From the NCBI GenBank assembly GCA_018714385.1, contig DVNL01000006.1, forward strand, positions 1 to 32,820: a stretch of DNA of 32,820 nt, written 5' to 3'. Source of the stretch: Candidatus Enterosoma merdigallinarum (lineage in GTDB: Bacteria; Bacillota_I; Bacilli_A; RFN20; CAG-288). Every line of letters begins with the position of its first letter. Positions within the stretch are counted from its first letter, which is position 1. Positions 22,904 to 30,911 of the stretch are shown piece after piece. The notes beneath the pieces are model-generated. The model had not been told where the DNA came from. It saw only the letters and a program-made list of their open reading frames with translations, and did no database searches. Position numbers and translations under genes: made by a program.

Positions 22904-24723
22904 CCTTCGAAGAAGAGCTGGAGAGCCGACAGTATTCTTTCAAGGACTTCGGCCTCCTCAAGGCGTTCGCCCATTACTTGAAGCCCTACCGGAAGCCTTT
23001 TTTCCTCGCCATCTTCATCGACGTGTTCATCAATGCGGCCTTCACGATGGAGCCGGTCATCCTCCGCTACCTGATCAATGTCCTGACCGCCCTCAATGAC
23101 GGAACAGTGGCTCTGGATGAGGCGATCGGCCAGGCCGCCTTCTTCATCGCCTTAGACTTCGTGCTGATGACCTTGGCTCTGATAGGAGCCTATTTCGTCA
23201 CGCTGCAGCTGAAGAAGATCGGCCAGAAAGTCATCTATGACTTGCGGCGCGAACTTTTCGGCCACGTCCTTTCCCTCTCGACCAAGAGCCTGAAGAGCAT
23301 GCCGATAGGATCCTTCGTCACGCGGGTCACGAACGACAGCCAGAACCTTTCGCTTCTGTTCTCGGACATCCTCCCCTCTTTCTTGCGCTCCTTCCTCTCT
23401 CTTTTGATCATCGTCTGCATGATTTTCGTCTACCAGCACTTCTACGGCTTCATCTATCTTGCCTACATCCCCGTCGTCTTCCTCATCTCCTATGCCTTCC
23501 GGAAGAAGGCCAGGCGCTACTACCGGGCCGAGAAAAAGTCCGTCTCGGTCATGAACGCCTTCCTCAGCGAAGCCTTCTCCGGCGTCAAGGTCACCAAATC
23601 CTTCGGCAGGGAGGAGAGGATGCAGAAGGAGTTCGACAGGAGGAACGGGAGAATCTATGATTCTTTCATCAAGAGCCAGAATCTCTTCTCCGTCTTCTAT
23701 CCCTTCATGTACTTTCTCCAGATGTCCTGCGTTTTGATCGTGATGGCCTTCGGCATCCCGTCGACGATCGCCGGGACGATGACGATCGGCGATTTCCAGA
23801 TGCTCTATTCGTACTCGACCCAGTTCTTCGGCCCTATCCAGCAGATCACGCAGCAGCTCAACACCCTCCAGCAGATCGTCTCGTCCGCGGAGAGAATCCA
23901 GGGCATCCTTCACATCGAGGAGGAGAATGAGAAACCGGGGGAGGAAATCGACGTCCCTTCCTTCCGGGGGAAGATCGAATTCCGCGACGTGAGCTTCGCC
24001 TATGTGGGAGAGGACTACGTCCTGCATCATGTCTCCTTCACGATAGAGCCCGGGCAGACGGCGGCATTCGTCGGACCGACCGGCGCCGGGAAGAGCACCA
24101 TTATCGCCTTGATATCTCGGACATATCTCCCCAACGAAGGGACAATCCTTATCGACGACATCGACATCCGGCACTATTCCCTCGCCTGTCTCCGACGGAA
24201 CATCGGCATCATGCTCCAGGACGTCTTCCTCTTCTCCGGGACGGTGGAGGAGAACATCTCCCTGTCCGATCCGGAAGTGAGCCATGAGGATGTCGTCAAG
24301 GGTGCCGAGGAAGTCGGTGCCGACAGTTTCATCCGCCGTCTTCCGGGCGGCTACCAGGAGAAGGTCATCGAGAGAGGCGAGAATTTCTCCGCCGGGGAAA
24401 GGCAGCTCATCTCCTTCGCCAGGACGCTCGTCTACAAGCCCTCCCTCGTCCTTCTCGACGAGGCGACGGCCAACATCGACACCGAGACGGAGAAGACGAT
24501 CCAGGACTCTCTCGAGAGGATCCGGAAGATCGGCACCATGGTGATCGTCGCCCATCGTCTTTCCACCATCAAGAGGGCGGATGTCATCTTCGTCGTCGAA
24601 CGCGGCGAGATCCGGGAGAGCGGAGACCATCAGAGCCTTCTTAAGAGACGCGGCATCTACTATAATCTTTATCGTCTCCAGAACATGGAGCGAAAACTGG
24701 ACGGGAAAGGAGAAGAAGAATGA
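22900..24723 (+). CDS. ABC exporter subunit with catalytic Glu (YheH-like)
   Basis: 607 residues with membrane domain and ATPase. Walker A is GPTGAGKST and Walker B is LLDEATANID with Glu521 as catalytic base; the H-loop is VIVAHRLS. The signature is FSAGE instead of LSGGQ, so the consensus ATP site is formed with the partner's VSGGQ, as in YheI/YheH (BmrCD). A strong AAGGAGGTG site precedes the ATG, which overlaps the upstream stop (ATGA). The stop in turn overlaps the cysS start. The likely job is export of a hydrophobic or cytotoxic compound; the substrate is unknown. Confidence 0.9.
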   Translation: MTFEEELESRQYSFKDFGLLKAFAHYLKPYRKPFFLAIFIDVFINAAFTMEPVILRYLINVLTALNDGTVALDEAIGQAAFFIALDFVLMTLALIGAYFVTLQLKKIGQKVIYDLRRELFGHVLSLSTKSLKSMPIGSFVTRVTNDSQNLSLLFSDILPSFLRSFLSLLIIVCMIFVYQHFYGFIYLAYIPVVFLISYAFRKKARRYYRAEKKSVSVMNAFLSEAFSGVKVTKSFGREERMQKEFDRRNGRIYDSFIKSQNLFSVFYPFMYFLQMSCVLIVMAFGIPSTIAGTMTIGDFQMLYSYSTQFFGPIQQITQQLNTLQQIVSSAERIQGILHIEEENEKPGEEIDVPSFRGKIEFRDVSFAYVGEDYVLHHVSFTIEPGQTAAFVGPTGAGKSTIIALISRTYLPNEGTILIDDIDIRHYSLACLRRNIGIMLQDVFLFSGTVEENISLSDPEVSHEDVVKGAEEVGADSFIRRLPGGYQEKVIERGENFSAGERQLISFARTLVYKPSLVLLDEATANIDTETEKTIQDSLERIRKIGTMVIVAHRLSTIKRADVIFVVERGEIRESGDHQSLLKRRGIYYNLYRLQNMERKLDGKGEEE

Positions 24724-26066
24724 AAACGACCATTCGACTCTATGACAGCTACGAAGGCAAGTTGAGGGAGTTCGTCCCGCTTGAAGGCAATGAAGTCGAC
24801 ATCTACTATTGCGGGCCGACCGTCTACAACTATGTCCATCTCGGGAACTTCCGCCCGACCATCACCTTCGATCTTCTCACCCGCTTTCTCAAGGAGGAGG
24901 GATACGATGTCCGTTGCGTCTCCAACTATACCGACATCGACGACAAGATAATCCGGGAAAGCCTCAAGGAAGGAAAGAGCGAAAAGGAACTGAGCCAATT
25001 CTATATCCGAGCCTATGAGGATTGTCTCTCCGAACTCAACGTCTTGCCCCTTTATCGGCATCCCAAGGCGAGCGAATACATCGGGAAGATGGTCTCCTTC
25101 ATCGGCGACCTGCTCGAGAAGGGCAATGCCTACCGGGGGAAGGAGGACATCTACTTTTCCGTCAAGAGCATCCCCGAGTACGGGCGGCTTTCCAAGCAGC
25201 GTATCGAAGACCTGGAGTCCGGAAAGAGGATCGAAGTCGACGACGAAAAGAAGGACCCTCTCGATTTTGTGCTTTGGAAGTTGACAGACGACGAGGGAAT
25301 CAAGTTCGACACAGACATCGGCCTTGGACGGCCAGGATGGCATACCGAATGCGTCGTCATGGCCAATGACGTCTTCCACAAGCCGATGATCGACATCCAC
25401 GGCGGCGGATTCGATTTGAAGTTCCCGCATCATGAAAACGAGATCGCCCAGTCCGAGGCGGAAAACGGGACGCGTCTTGCCAATTTCTGGATGCACGTCG
25501 GATTCCTTCTCACCGACGGGGTCAAGATGAGCAAGTCGCTCGGCAATTCGATCCTGGCCAAAGACGTCATCGCCAGGCATTCCGGAAACGCCGTCCGTCT
25601 CTTCTTCTATCAAAGCCACTATCGGGCGCCGGTCAATTACACGGAAGAAAATCTTGCTGCCGCAAAGAAAGCGACAGAAAAATACCATCTCGCCTTGCTT
25701 AGAGGAAGACGGAGGCTTGAAATTCAAGGCGTCGAGGCAGGTGATCTTCTAGAAGAGGATTATCGTGCCTTCCTCGAAGCGCTGTCTGACGATCTCAATG
25801 TCGCCAATGCCCTCACTATCGTCGACAAAGAGGTCAAGATGCTCAACGCCCTGCTTCAGAAGAAGGAAAGCGACCTTTCCCAGATCGGGCCTCTGGTTGC
25901 AACTCTGACTCGATTCTTCGACATTCTCGGCTTTTCCTTCCCCATCGAGCCGCTGACGGAATCCGATCGGAAGGACTATCAGGATTATCTCGAGGCACGC
26001 GAGAGGAAGGACTTTGCGACGAGCGATCTTCTGCGTTCCCGGCTGATGGAAAAGGGTCTTCTCTGA
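24720..26066 (+). CDS. cysS: Cysteinyl-tRNA synthetase
   Basis: 448 residues, slightly short but complete for bacterial CysRS (about 460-470). The zinc and active-site motif YYCGPTVYN is followed by the HIGH-type HLGNFRP, WHTECVVMA and FPHHENE, which supply further zinc ligands, and KMSKSLGN. The helical and anticodon-binding regions fill the rest. It charges tRNA-Cys with cysteine in the cytoplasm; a tRNA-Cys gene lies in the same window. The start overlaps the ABC exporter stop by 4 bp, with AAAGGAG upstream, so it is translationally coupled to an exporter, an unusual partner. A bidirectional terminator follows. Confidence 0.97.
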   Translation: MKTTIRLYDSYEGKLREFVPLEGNEVDIYYCGPTVYNYVHLGNFRPTITFDLLTRFLKEEGYDVRCVSNYTDIDDKIIRESLKEGKSEKELSQFYIRAYEDCLSELNVLPLYRHPKASEYIGKMVSFIGDLLEKGNAYRGKEDIYFSVKSIPEYGRLSKQRIEDLESGKRIEVDDEKKDPLDFVLWKLTDDEGIKFDTDIGLGRPGWHTECVVMANDVFHKPMIDIHGGGFDLKFPHHENEIAQSEAENGTRLANFWMHVGFLLTDGVKMSKSLGNSILAKDVIARHSGNAVRLFFYQSHYRAPVNYTEENLAAAKKATEKYHLALLRGRRRLEIQGVEAGDLLEEDYRAFLEALSDDLNVANALTIVDKEVKMLNALLQKKESDLSQIGPLVATLTRFFDILGFSFPIEPLTESDRKDYQDYLEARERKDFATSDLLRSRLMEKGLL

Positions 26067-26073
26067 GAAATGG

Positions 26074-26098
26074 AAAAGAGGCCAATCGGCCTCTTTTT
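26074..26098. terminator. Bidirectional terminator between cysS and the serpin gene
   Basis: GAGGCC (26078-26083) and GGCCTC (26088-26093) with loop AATC, flanked by AAAA on the left and TTTTT on the right. It serves cysS on the plus strand and the serpin gene on the minus strand. Confidence 0.9.
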
Positions 26099-26113
26099 GT
26101 ATGTCTGCCCTTC

Positions 26114-27481
26114 TCAGGACAATGTCGCTATCCGATTGATGAAGAGCGGGAAGTCGTCATAGAGACTGATGCAGTAGAAGGGTCTGTCGCACTCAAACAG
26201 GACATAGTCTTCCTCTTCGTCGCCGCCAGGACCTGGTGAAATGGGTTCGGTCATGTAGGTCAGGCTTTCGCCGGCAACGCCGTTTTCGTCGAAGCGGAAT
26301 GTGGAGATCTGGAAGATATCCTCGGGGAAAAGAATCCGGGGAACCCCGTCCTCGAGTATCTTGTCGCTCCAGCGCTGCTCGCCGTTCAATAGGCCATTGA
26401 GGATGGAGGAAAGCTTGACGTAAGTGCTGGCCTCAAAGTGGGGATAGTAGCCTTCGACTAACGTCCTGTAATTGTTTGCAGTGAATGCGTCATAGGCTTT
26501 GGATAGGTCGACGTCAAAGAGGGTATAGCCTTCGTCGGGAAGGATATAGAGAAGATCCGTGAAGCGGACCGGGACTCTCAAGGCGGAATAGTTTTCGCCC
26601 TTGTAGTACGAATAGGTCTCGCCCGTTTCGGGAGAAAGGGTGAGGAAAGTCCCTTCTTCGGTCGAGCCATCCTCCGCATGGAAGGCCTGTTTTCGTCCTT
26701 TTTCCGGATTTTTCAGGGAATCCTGGAGTTTGAGGGCGTTATAGATGACAAGACCCTCCATTGGAGGGGGATTGTCCTTGTTCGGGATTGAAAGCTCGAG
26801 CCCGATGGCTTCCTCGAATACTTTTTCGGCATCCTTGAGGTAGGAATCGGAAGTGCTTATGCAGGTCGGGATGCGCCCTTCTCCGACCTCTTCCGCTTTT
26901 TCGGGGTCGATCCGGCAGGAGTCCCCGACTTGCTGGACGAGGGTTGCGGTACGGATTGAGGAGGCTGTCTCCAGTCTTCCGCCTCTCTGTTCCTCGACCC
27001 AGTTGAGGCCGTCGAAGAGAGCATTGAAGTCGGAATCGACGTCCTGCGAGAAGCCCATGGCTTTCGCGAAGTCCTCGACGTGGGTCGATATCTTCAGGCT
27101 GGCGCCCATGCACAACGCAAAGCTTGCCGGGGAGAGGACCCGGTTTGCCCCTTCCACATCGAGGAAGGGGGAAAGCAGCTCGACGGCCCGGCTTGCGATG
27201 TTGTCTTTGTTTTCCAGCTTAAGTTCCTTCCGATTGGCATGGACGGGATAGTCGCTGTAGGAAGGGTTTGCGGAATCCAGTCTCTCCTGAAGGCCGAAAT
27301 AAAGGCCTGTCCCAGTCCCGGCGAGGATGATGGCGGAGAGTGAACCGGCGACAAGGACTTTTTTCCACGTGGGAGTGATGCGTCTTTTGGAAGCCCCCTC
27401 CAGTGAGGCGGAAATTTTTGAAAAATCGGGTGGCGCAAGCCTTTTGTCCAGTTCCTTTCGAATTTCCTTTTCGATTTTCAT
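26114..27481 (-). CDS. Membrane-anchored serpin, putative anti-sigma factor
   Basis: 455 residues. Residues 1-41 are charged and cytoplasmic, 42-64 form one membrane helix, and the rest is outside. From about residue 110 the sequence is a serpin: NRVLSPASFALCMGASL, LVIYNALKLQ, a LPDEG turn, TYVKLSSIL, the hinge FDENGVAGES and the closing DRPF...LFINRIATL strands. The reactive-centre loop (about 399-431) is longer than in antitrypsin and rich in Gly, Pro and acidic residues. The gene overlaps the ECF sigma stop (TGATG) and has GGGAGGT upstream, as sigma/anti-sigma pairs do. By position and topology it is probably an anti-sigma factor whose outside sensor is a serpin. No zinc anti-sigma motif is present in the short cytoplasmic tail, so the inhibitory part is inferred. 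Confidence 0.8.
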   Translation of the reverse strand: MKIEKEIRKELDKRLAPPDFSKISASLEGASKRRITPTWKKVLVAGSLSAIILAGTGTGLYFGLQERLDSANPSYSDYPVHANRKELKLENKDNIASRAVELLSPFLDVEGANRVLSPASFALCMGASLKISTHVEDFAKAMGFSQDVDSDFNALFDGLNWVEEQRGGRLETASSIRTATLVQQVGDSCRIDPEKAEEVGEGRIPTCISTSDSYLKDAEKVFEEAIGLELSIPNKDNPPPMEGLVIYNALKLQDSLKNPEKGRKQAFHAEDGSTEEGTFLTLSPETGETYSYYKGENYSALRVPVRFTDLLYILPDEGYTLFDVDLSKAYDAFTANNYRTLVEGYYPHFEASTYVKLSSILNGLLNGEQRWSDKILEDGVPRILFPEDIFQISTFRFDENGVAGESLTYMTEPISPGPGGDEEEDYVLFECDRPFYCISLYDDFPLFINRIATLS

Positions 27482-27996
27482 CACTTACCTCCCAAAGTCT
27501 TTCTCAGCTTCTTTATCGCTCTGTCGTAACGCGGGACGAGCTGCGCGGCCGTCGAGGAGAGCAGAAGGGCTATTTCCTTGTAGGGGAGGCGGAAATAGAC
27601 ACGGAGTATGACGAGAGAATAGTCCTCCGGGGAAAGAATCGACTTCACTCTTTCCAGAAGAAGAGACTCGTCTGCCGTAGCGGAGGGGGAAGAAGAGTCG
27701 GGGACGGCGTTGATCTTCTCTTCGTCGAGAGGGACGGTCCGTCTTCTTTTCCTCAACCGGTCCAAAGCCTCGTTTTTGGCGATGCGGCAAAGCCAGGCGA
27801 GGAAGGAGACCTCCTGCGTGTATTCCTTGGAGTGTAGAAAGGCTTTCAAGAAACTTTCCTGGGCGACATCCTCGGCCTCGCTGGGATCCTGCAGTATTTC
27901 CAGGGCCAAGAATTCAAGCAACCTGAAATATTTGCGATAGAGGACCTCGCAGGCTTTCTCGTCCTTTTCAAGGAAAGCTTTCTCGATAGCCTTCAT
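27481..27996 (-). CDS. ECF-type RNA polymerase sigma factor
   Basis: 171 residues, typical of ECF (group 4) sigma factors. Region 2 spans about 8-80, with LYRKYFRLLEFLALEIL, DAEDVAQESFLKAF-like DPSEAEDVAQESF and SFLAWLCRIAKNEALDRLRKRRR. A short acidic linker follows (about 88-110), then region 4, about 110-168, with LSPEDYSLVILRVYFRLPYKEIALLL as the recognition helix-turn-helix. It directs RNA polymerase to a small regulon, which probably includes its own operon. GAGGAGGG precedes ATG 27996. The promoter is not clear: TATATT (minus strand, 28017-28012) is close by, but no standard -35 was found, which would fit autoregulation. The serpin gene follows with a one-base overlap. Confidence 0.92.
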   Translation of the reverse strand: MKAIEKAFLEKDEKACEVLYRKYFRLLEFLALEILQDPSEAEDVAQESFLKAFLHSKEYTQEVSFLAWLCRIAKNEALDRLRKRRRTVPLDEEKINAVPDSSSPSATADESLLLERVKSILSPEDYSLVILRVYFRLPYKEIALLLSSTAAQLVPRYDRAIKKLRKTLGGK

Positions 27997-28040
27997 CCTT
28001 CCCTCCTCACTAATATAACGTTTGAAAGAACGGAAATATT

Positions 28041-28069
28041 CGCAAAAGAAAAAGGGCGCAAGGCCCTTT
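28041..28069 (-). terminator. Terminator of purA
   Basis: On the minus strand AAAGGGC (28069-28063) pairs with GCCCTTT (28057-28051), loop 5, followed by TTCTTTT. It lies just after the purA stop and separates purA from the sigma factor gene. Confidence 0.88.
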
Positions 28070-28074
28070 GCATT

Positions 28075-29364
28075 TTAGAAGAGAGGCTTGAAGGAAACGG
28101 TGTCAGTCCTCTCCGCGCCGAGAGAAAGCAGGGCGATGTCCGCATGGAGGGTGTCCTTGATGAAGCCGAGGTACTCCTTGGCTTCTCTGGGGAGGTCGTC
28201 GAAGGTCTTGATTTTCGTCTTGTCGAAGAACGGAATGGTCTCGAAGGATTTGTAGACGGGTTTGCAATGGGCATAAGTCTTCGCGGAAGCGGGGACATAG
28301 TCGATCAGTTTGCCGTCAAGGGAATAGCCGACGCAGATCTTGAGATCGTCCACGCCCATCAGGACATCGAAAAGGGTGACGGCCAGATCGGTCACGCCGG
28401 TGATCCTGGAGGTGTATCCCAAAAGGGCGAGGTCAAGATAGCCGACGCGGCGAGGCCTCTTGGTCACGGTTCCATATTCGTTTCCGCGTTCACGGATGCT
28501 TTGCCCCCAGGCATTGTCCTGTTCGGAAGGCATTGGTCCTTCGCCGACACGAGTCATATAGCTTTTCATGATCGCCAGCACCTTCTTGACCTTATAGGGG
28601 GCGACTCCGGCGTTCACAGGAATGGAGACGCTTGTCGGGGAGGAGGAAGTGACGAAGGGGTAGGTTCCATGGTCCAAGTCGAGAAGAGAGCCCTGAGCAC
28701 CCTCGAAAACGACTTTCTTTCCCGCATCGATTGCTTCGTCCAGAAGGACGGACGTGTCGGTGATGAAGGGGCGAAGCCTTTCGGCGGCAGAAAGGAGCCT
28801 GGAGTAGAGTTCGTCGATGTCGACGGGCTTTTCGCCGAAGGCAGAAAGAATCCTGTTGTTGATGGCGAGGGCATTTTCCAGCCTCTCCTTGAGGTAGTCG
28901 GGATCCAGCAAGTCGCCCATGCGGATGCCGATTCTTTTCGCCTTGTCCGAATAGCACGGGCCGATGCCGCGGTGGGTCGTTCCGATCTTGTTCTTTCCCA
29001 TCGCCCCCTCGTAGCAGCCGTCCAGGAGGATGTGATATGGCAGGATGAGATGGGCGCGATCGGATATGGCAAGCTTCAGCCTGTCGGGATTGCCAGCGAA
29101 GTTCTCGTCGATTTCGTCGAGGAGGGCAAACGGGTTTACCACCACGCCGTTAGCGATGACGTTCATCACGCCGGGCTCATAAATGCCGGAAGGAAGACTT
29201 CTCAAGGCGTGGCGGACACCATCGATTTCGATACTGTGCCCGGCATTGTTGCCGCCTTGGTATCGGCAGACTACGTTGGCCTTCGAGGCGATGTAGTCCG
29301 TGATTTTCCCCTTTCCTTCGTCCCCAAACTGACTGCCTTCGACGGATATCGTTCTATACTCCAT
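28075..29364 (-). CDS. purA: Adenylosuccinate synthetase
   Basis: 429 residues, the normal size. The P-loop-like motif is GSQFGDEGKGK, with catalytic Asp15 and Lys18 (the usual Trp of QWGDEG is Phe here). NNAGHS carries His43, the second catalytic residue, and GTTHRGIGPCYSDKAKRIGIR and FEGAQGSLLDLDHGTYPFVTSS are family blocks. It makes adenylosuccinate from IMP, aspartate and GTP, the first committed step to AMP, in the cytoplasm. Start ATG 29364 matches the family N terminus; the AGGT ribosome site lies within the last codons of the upstream FAD gene, only 5 bp away, so the two are coupled. hpt nearby also serves purine metabolism. Confidence 0.97.
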   Translation of the reverse strand: MEYRTISVEGSQFGDEGKGKITDYIASKANVVCRYQGGNNAGHSIEIDGVRHALRSLPSGIYEPGVMNVIANGVVVNPFALLDEIDENFAGNPDRLKLAISDRAHLILPYHILLDGCYEGAMGKNKIGTTHRGIGPCYSDKAKRIGIRMGDLLDPDYLKERLENALAINNRILSAFGEKPVDIDELYSRLLSAAERLRPFITDTSVLLDEAIDAGKKVVFEGAQGSLLDLDHGTYPFVTSSSPTSVSIPVNAGVAPYKVKKVLAIMKSYMTRVGEGPMPSEQDNAWGQSIRERGNEYGTVTKRPRRVGYLDLALLGYTSRITGVTDLAVTLFDVLMGVDDLKICVGYSLDGKLIDYVPASAKTYAHCKPVYKSFETIPFFDKTKIKTFDDLPREAKEYLGFIKDTLHADIALLSLGAERTDTVSFKPLF

Positions 29365-29369
29365 TTCCG

Positions 29370-30782
29370 TTACCTCGCTTTCAGGATCGACTCGGCGATG
29401 AGCAGTCCGGAGGCCCCGGCCTGGGCAAGGCCTCTTGTCACGCCGGCACCGTCGCCGCCGCAATAGAGGTGATCGATCTGGGTCTTCAGCAGGCTGTCCA
29501 TCTTCGGCCTGGCGGAATAGAACTTGGCTTCGACGCCATAGAGAAGCGTATGCTCGTTTGCTATACCGGGCGTCACGAAATTGAGGGCTTCGATCATATC
29601 GATGATGGATTGGAGCGTCTTGTAGGGAAGGCACAGACCCAAGTCGCCCGGAACGGCCTCGGGAAGGGTGGGATGTATGAAGCCTTTGTGAATCCTTTCC
29701 GGTGTCGAACGCCTGCCTCTTTTCAAATCGCCGTACTTCTGGATGATGACCGATCCGCAGGAAAGACGATTGGCTAGAGAGGCGACATCCTTGGCGAATT
29801 GATTGGGGTCGGAGAAAGGTTCGGAAAACTTGTGGGAGACAAGGAGGGCGAAGTTCGTGTTCTGGCTGCCCAGCTTCGGGTCCGAATAGGAGTGGCCGTT
29901 GGCCAGGATGACGCCGTCGTCATTCTCGATGACGACGTGACCGCTCGGATTGGAGCAGAAAGTCCGGACGACGGTCCCCTGGCTTGTCGTGTAGAGGAAT
30001 TTGCCTTCGTAGAGATAACGGTTGATATCCTGCATGATGATATCCGAGGTCTCGACACGGACGCCGATGTCCACCCTATTGTTCACGAAATCGACTCCAT
30101 ATTTCTTCAACGTATTCATCAAGAAGGTGGAGCCTTCTCTGCCGACGGCCATGACAAGATCATGGCAGGTGATTTTCTTTCCGCCTTCAAGGACGACACC
30201 TTTCGCACTCCCGTCTTCGACGAGAATGTCCTCGACCTTGGTGCAGAAGAGGAAGTCGACGCCACAGGAGAGAAGATGATTGTAAATGTTGGAAAGAATC
30301 ATGAGATTTTGATCCGTCCCCAAGTGTCGGACTTCGGCGCGAAGAAGGAGGAGGCCGTTGCCTATCGCCTTCTGTTCGATTTTACGGACTTCTTCCGTGT
30401 AGGGATCGGTTATGTCGGCAGTCGCACCAAATTTGATGTTTACTTTGTCGCATTCCTCAATCAAGGAAAGAAGCTTTTCATTGGAAATATAATCCGAAAG
30501 CCATCCTCCGAATTGGGTAGTGATATTGAATTTCCCGTCCGAGAAAGCTCCCGCTCCGCCAAAGCCGCAAGTCATCGAGCAGGACGGCAGGCAGGACTGT
30601 CCCAACAATTTGTTTTTCGGACAACAAGAAATCTTGTGCTGGAGCACAGGGCAGTTGCGTTTGGATATTTCGTGCCCCCGGTCGATGACCAGGATCTTTT
30701 TGCTCGGATCTTCCTTTGCTAAACCATAGGCGCACATGTAGCCGGCCGGCCCGGCTCCGACGACAATCACATCATAGTCCAT
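29370..30782 (-). CDS. FAD-dependent dehydrogenase, COG2509-like
   Basis: 470 residues. The N-terminal Rossmann motif is VVGAGPAGYMCAYGLA, and a second FAD-contact block near the end reads YCGGDGAGVTRGLAQAGASG. Between them lies a cysteine cluster (Cys44, 53, 54, 64, 68, 72) leading into CGFGGAGAFSDGKF, typical of the COG2509 group. The cysteines could hold an iron-sulfur centre, but this is not established. Substrate unknown. No signal peptide; cytoplasmic. A near-perfect promoter lies upstream, and purA follows after 5 bp, so the enzyme is the first gene of a two-gene unit. The ribosome site before ATG 30782 (GGGAA) is weak. Confidence 0.85.
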   Translation of the reverse strand: MDYDVIVVGAGPAGYMCAYGLAKEDPSKKILVIDRGHEISKRNCPVLQHKISCCPKNKLLGQSCLPSCSMTCGFGGAGAFSDGKFNITTQFGGWLSDYISNEKLLSLIEECDKVNIKFGATADITDPYTEEVRKIEQKAIGNGLLLLRAEVRHLGTDQNLMILSNIYNHLLSCGVDFLFCTKVEDILVEDGSAKGVVLEGGKKITCHDLVMAVGREGSTFLMNTLKKYGVDFVNNRVDIGVRVETSDIIMQDINRYLYEGKFLYTTSQGTVVRTFCSNPSGHVVIENDDGVILANGHSYSDPKLGSQNTNFALLVSHKFSEPFSDPNQFAKDVASLANRLSCGSVIIQKYGDLKRGRRSTPERIHKGFIHPTLPEAVPGDLGLCLPYKTLQSIIDMIEALNFVTPGIANEHTLLYGVEAKFYSARPKMDSLLKTQIDHLYCGGDGAGVTRGLAQAGASGLLIAESILKAR

Positions 30783-30802
30783 GATTTGGTTCCCGTTACA
30801 AG

Positions 30803-30831
30803 ATTATAGTACGGCCACTCATCGCAGACAA
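30803..30831 (-). promoter_or_regulatory. Promoter of the FAD dehydrogenase-purA operon
   Basis: On the minus strand TTGTCT (30831-30826) and a perfect TATAAT (30808-30803) are separated by 17 bp. The leader to ATG 30782 is only about 14 nt, so no riboswitch fits here. Confidence 0.8.
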
Positions 30832-30911
30832 ACCTTTTTCTCCTTTCATTGCTTGTGCTTTTTCAATAGAATAAAAGAAGTCCGTCTCTGTCGTATCGAA
30901 AGGAGAGACAT

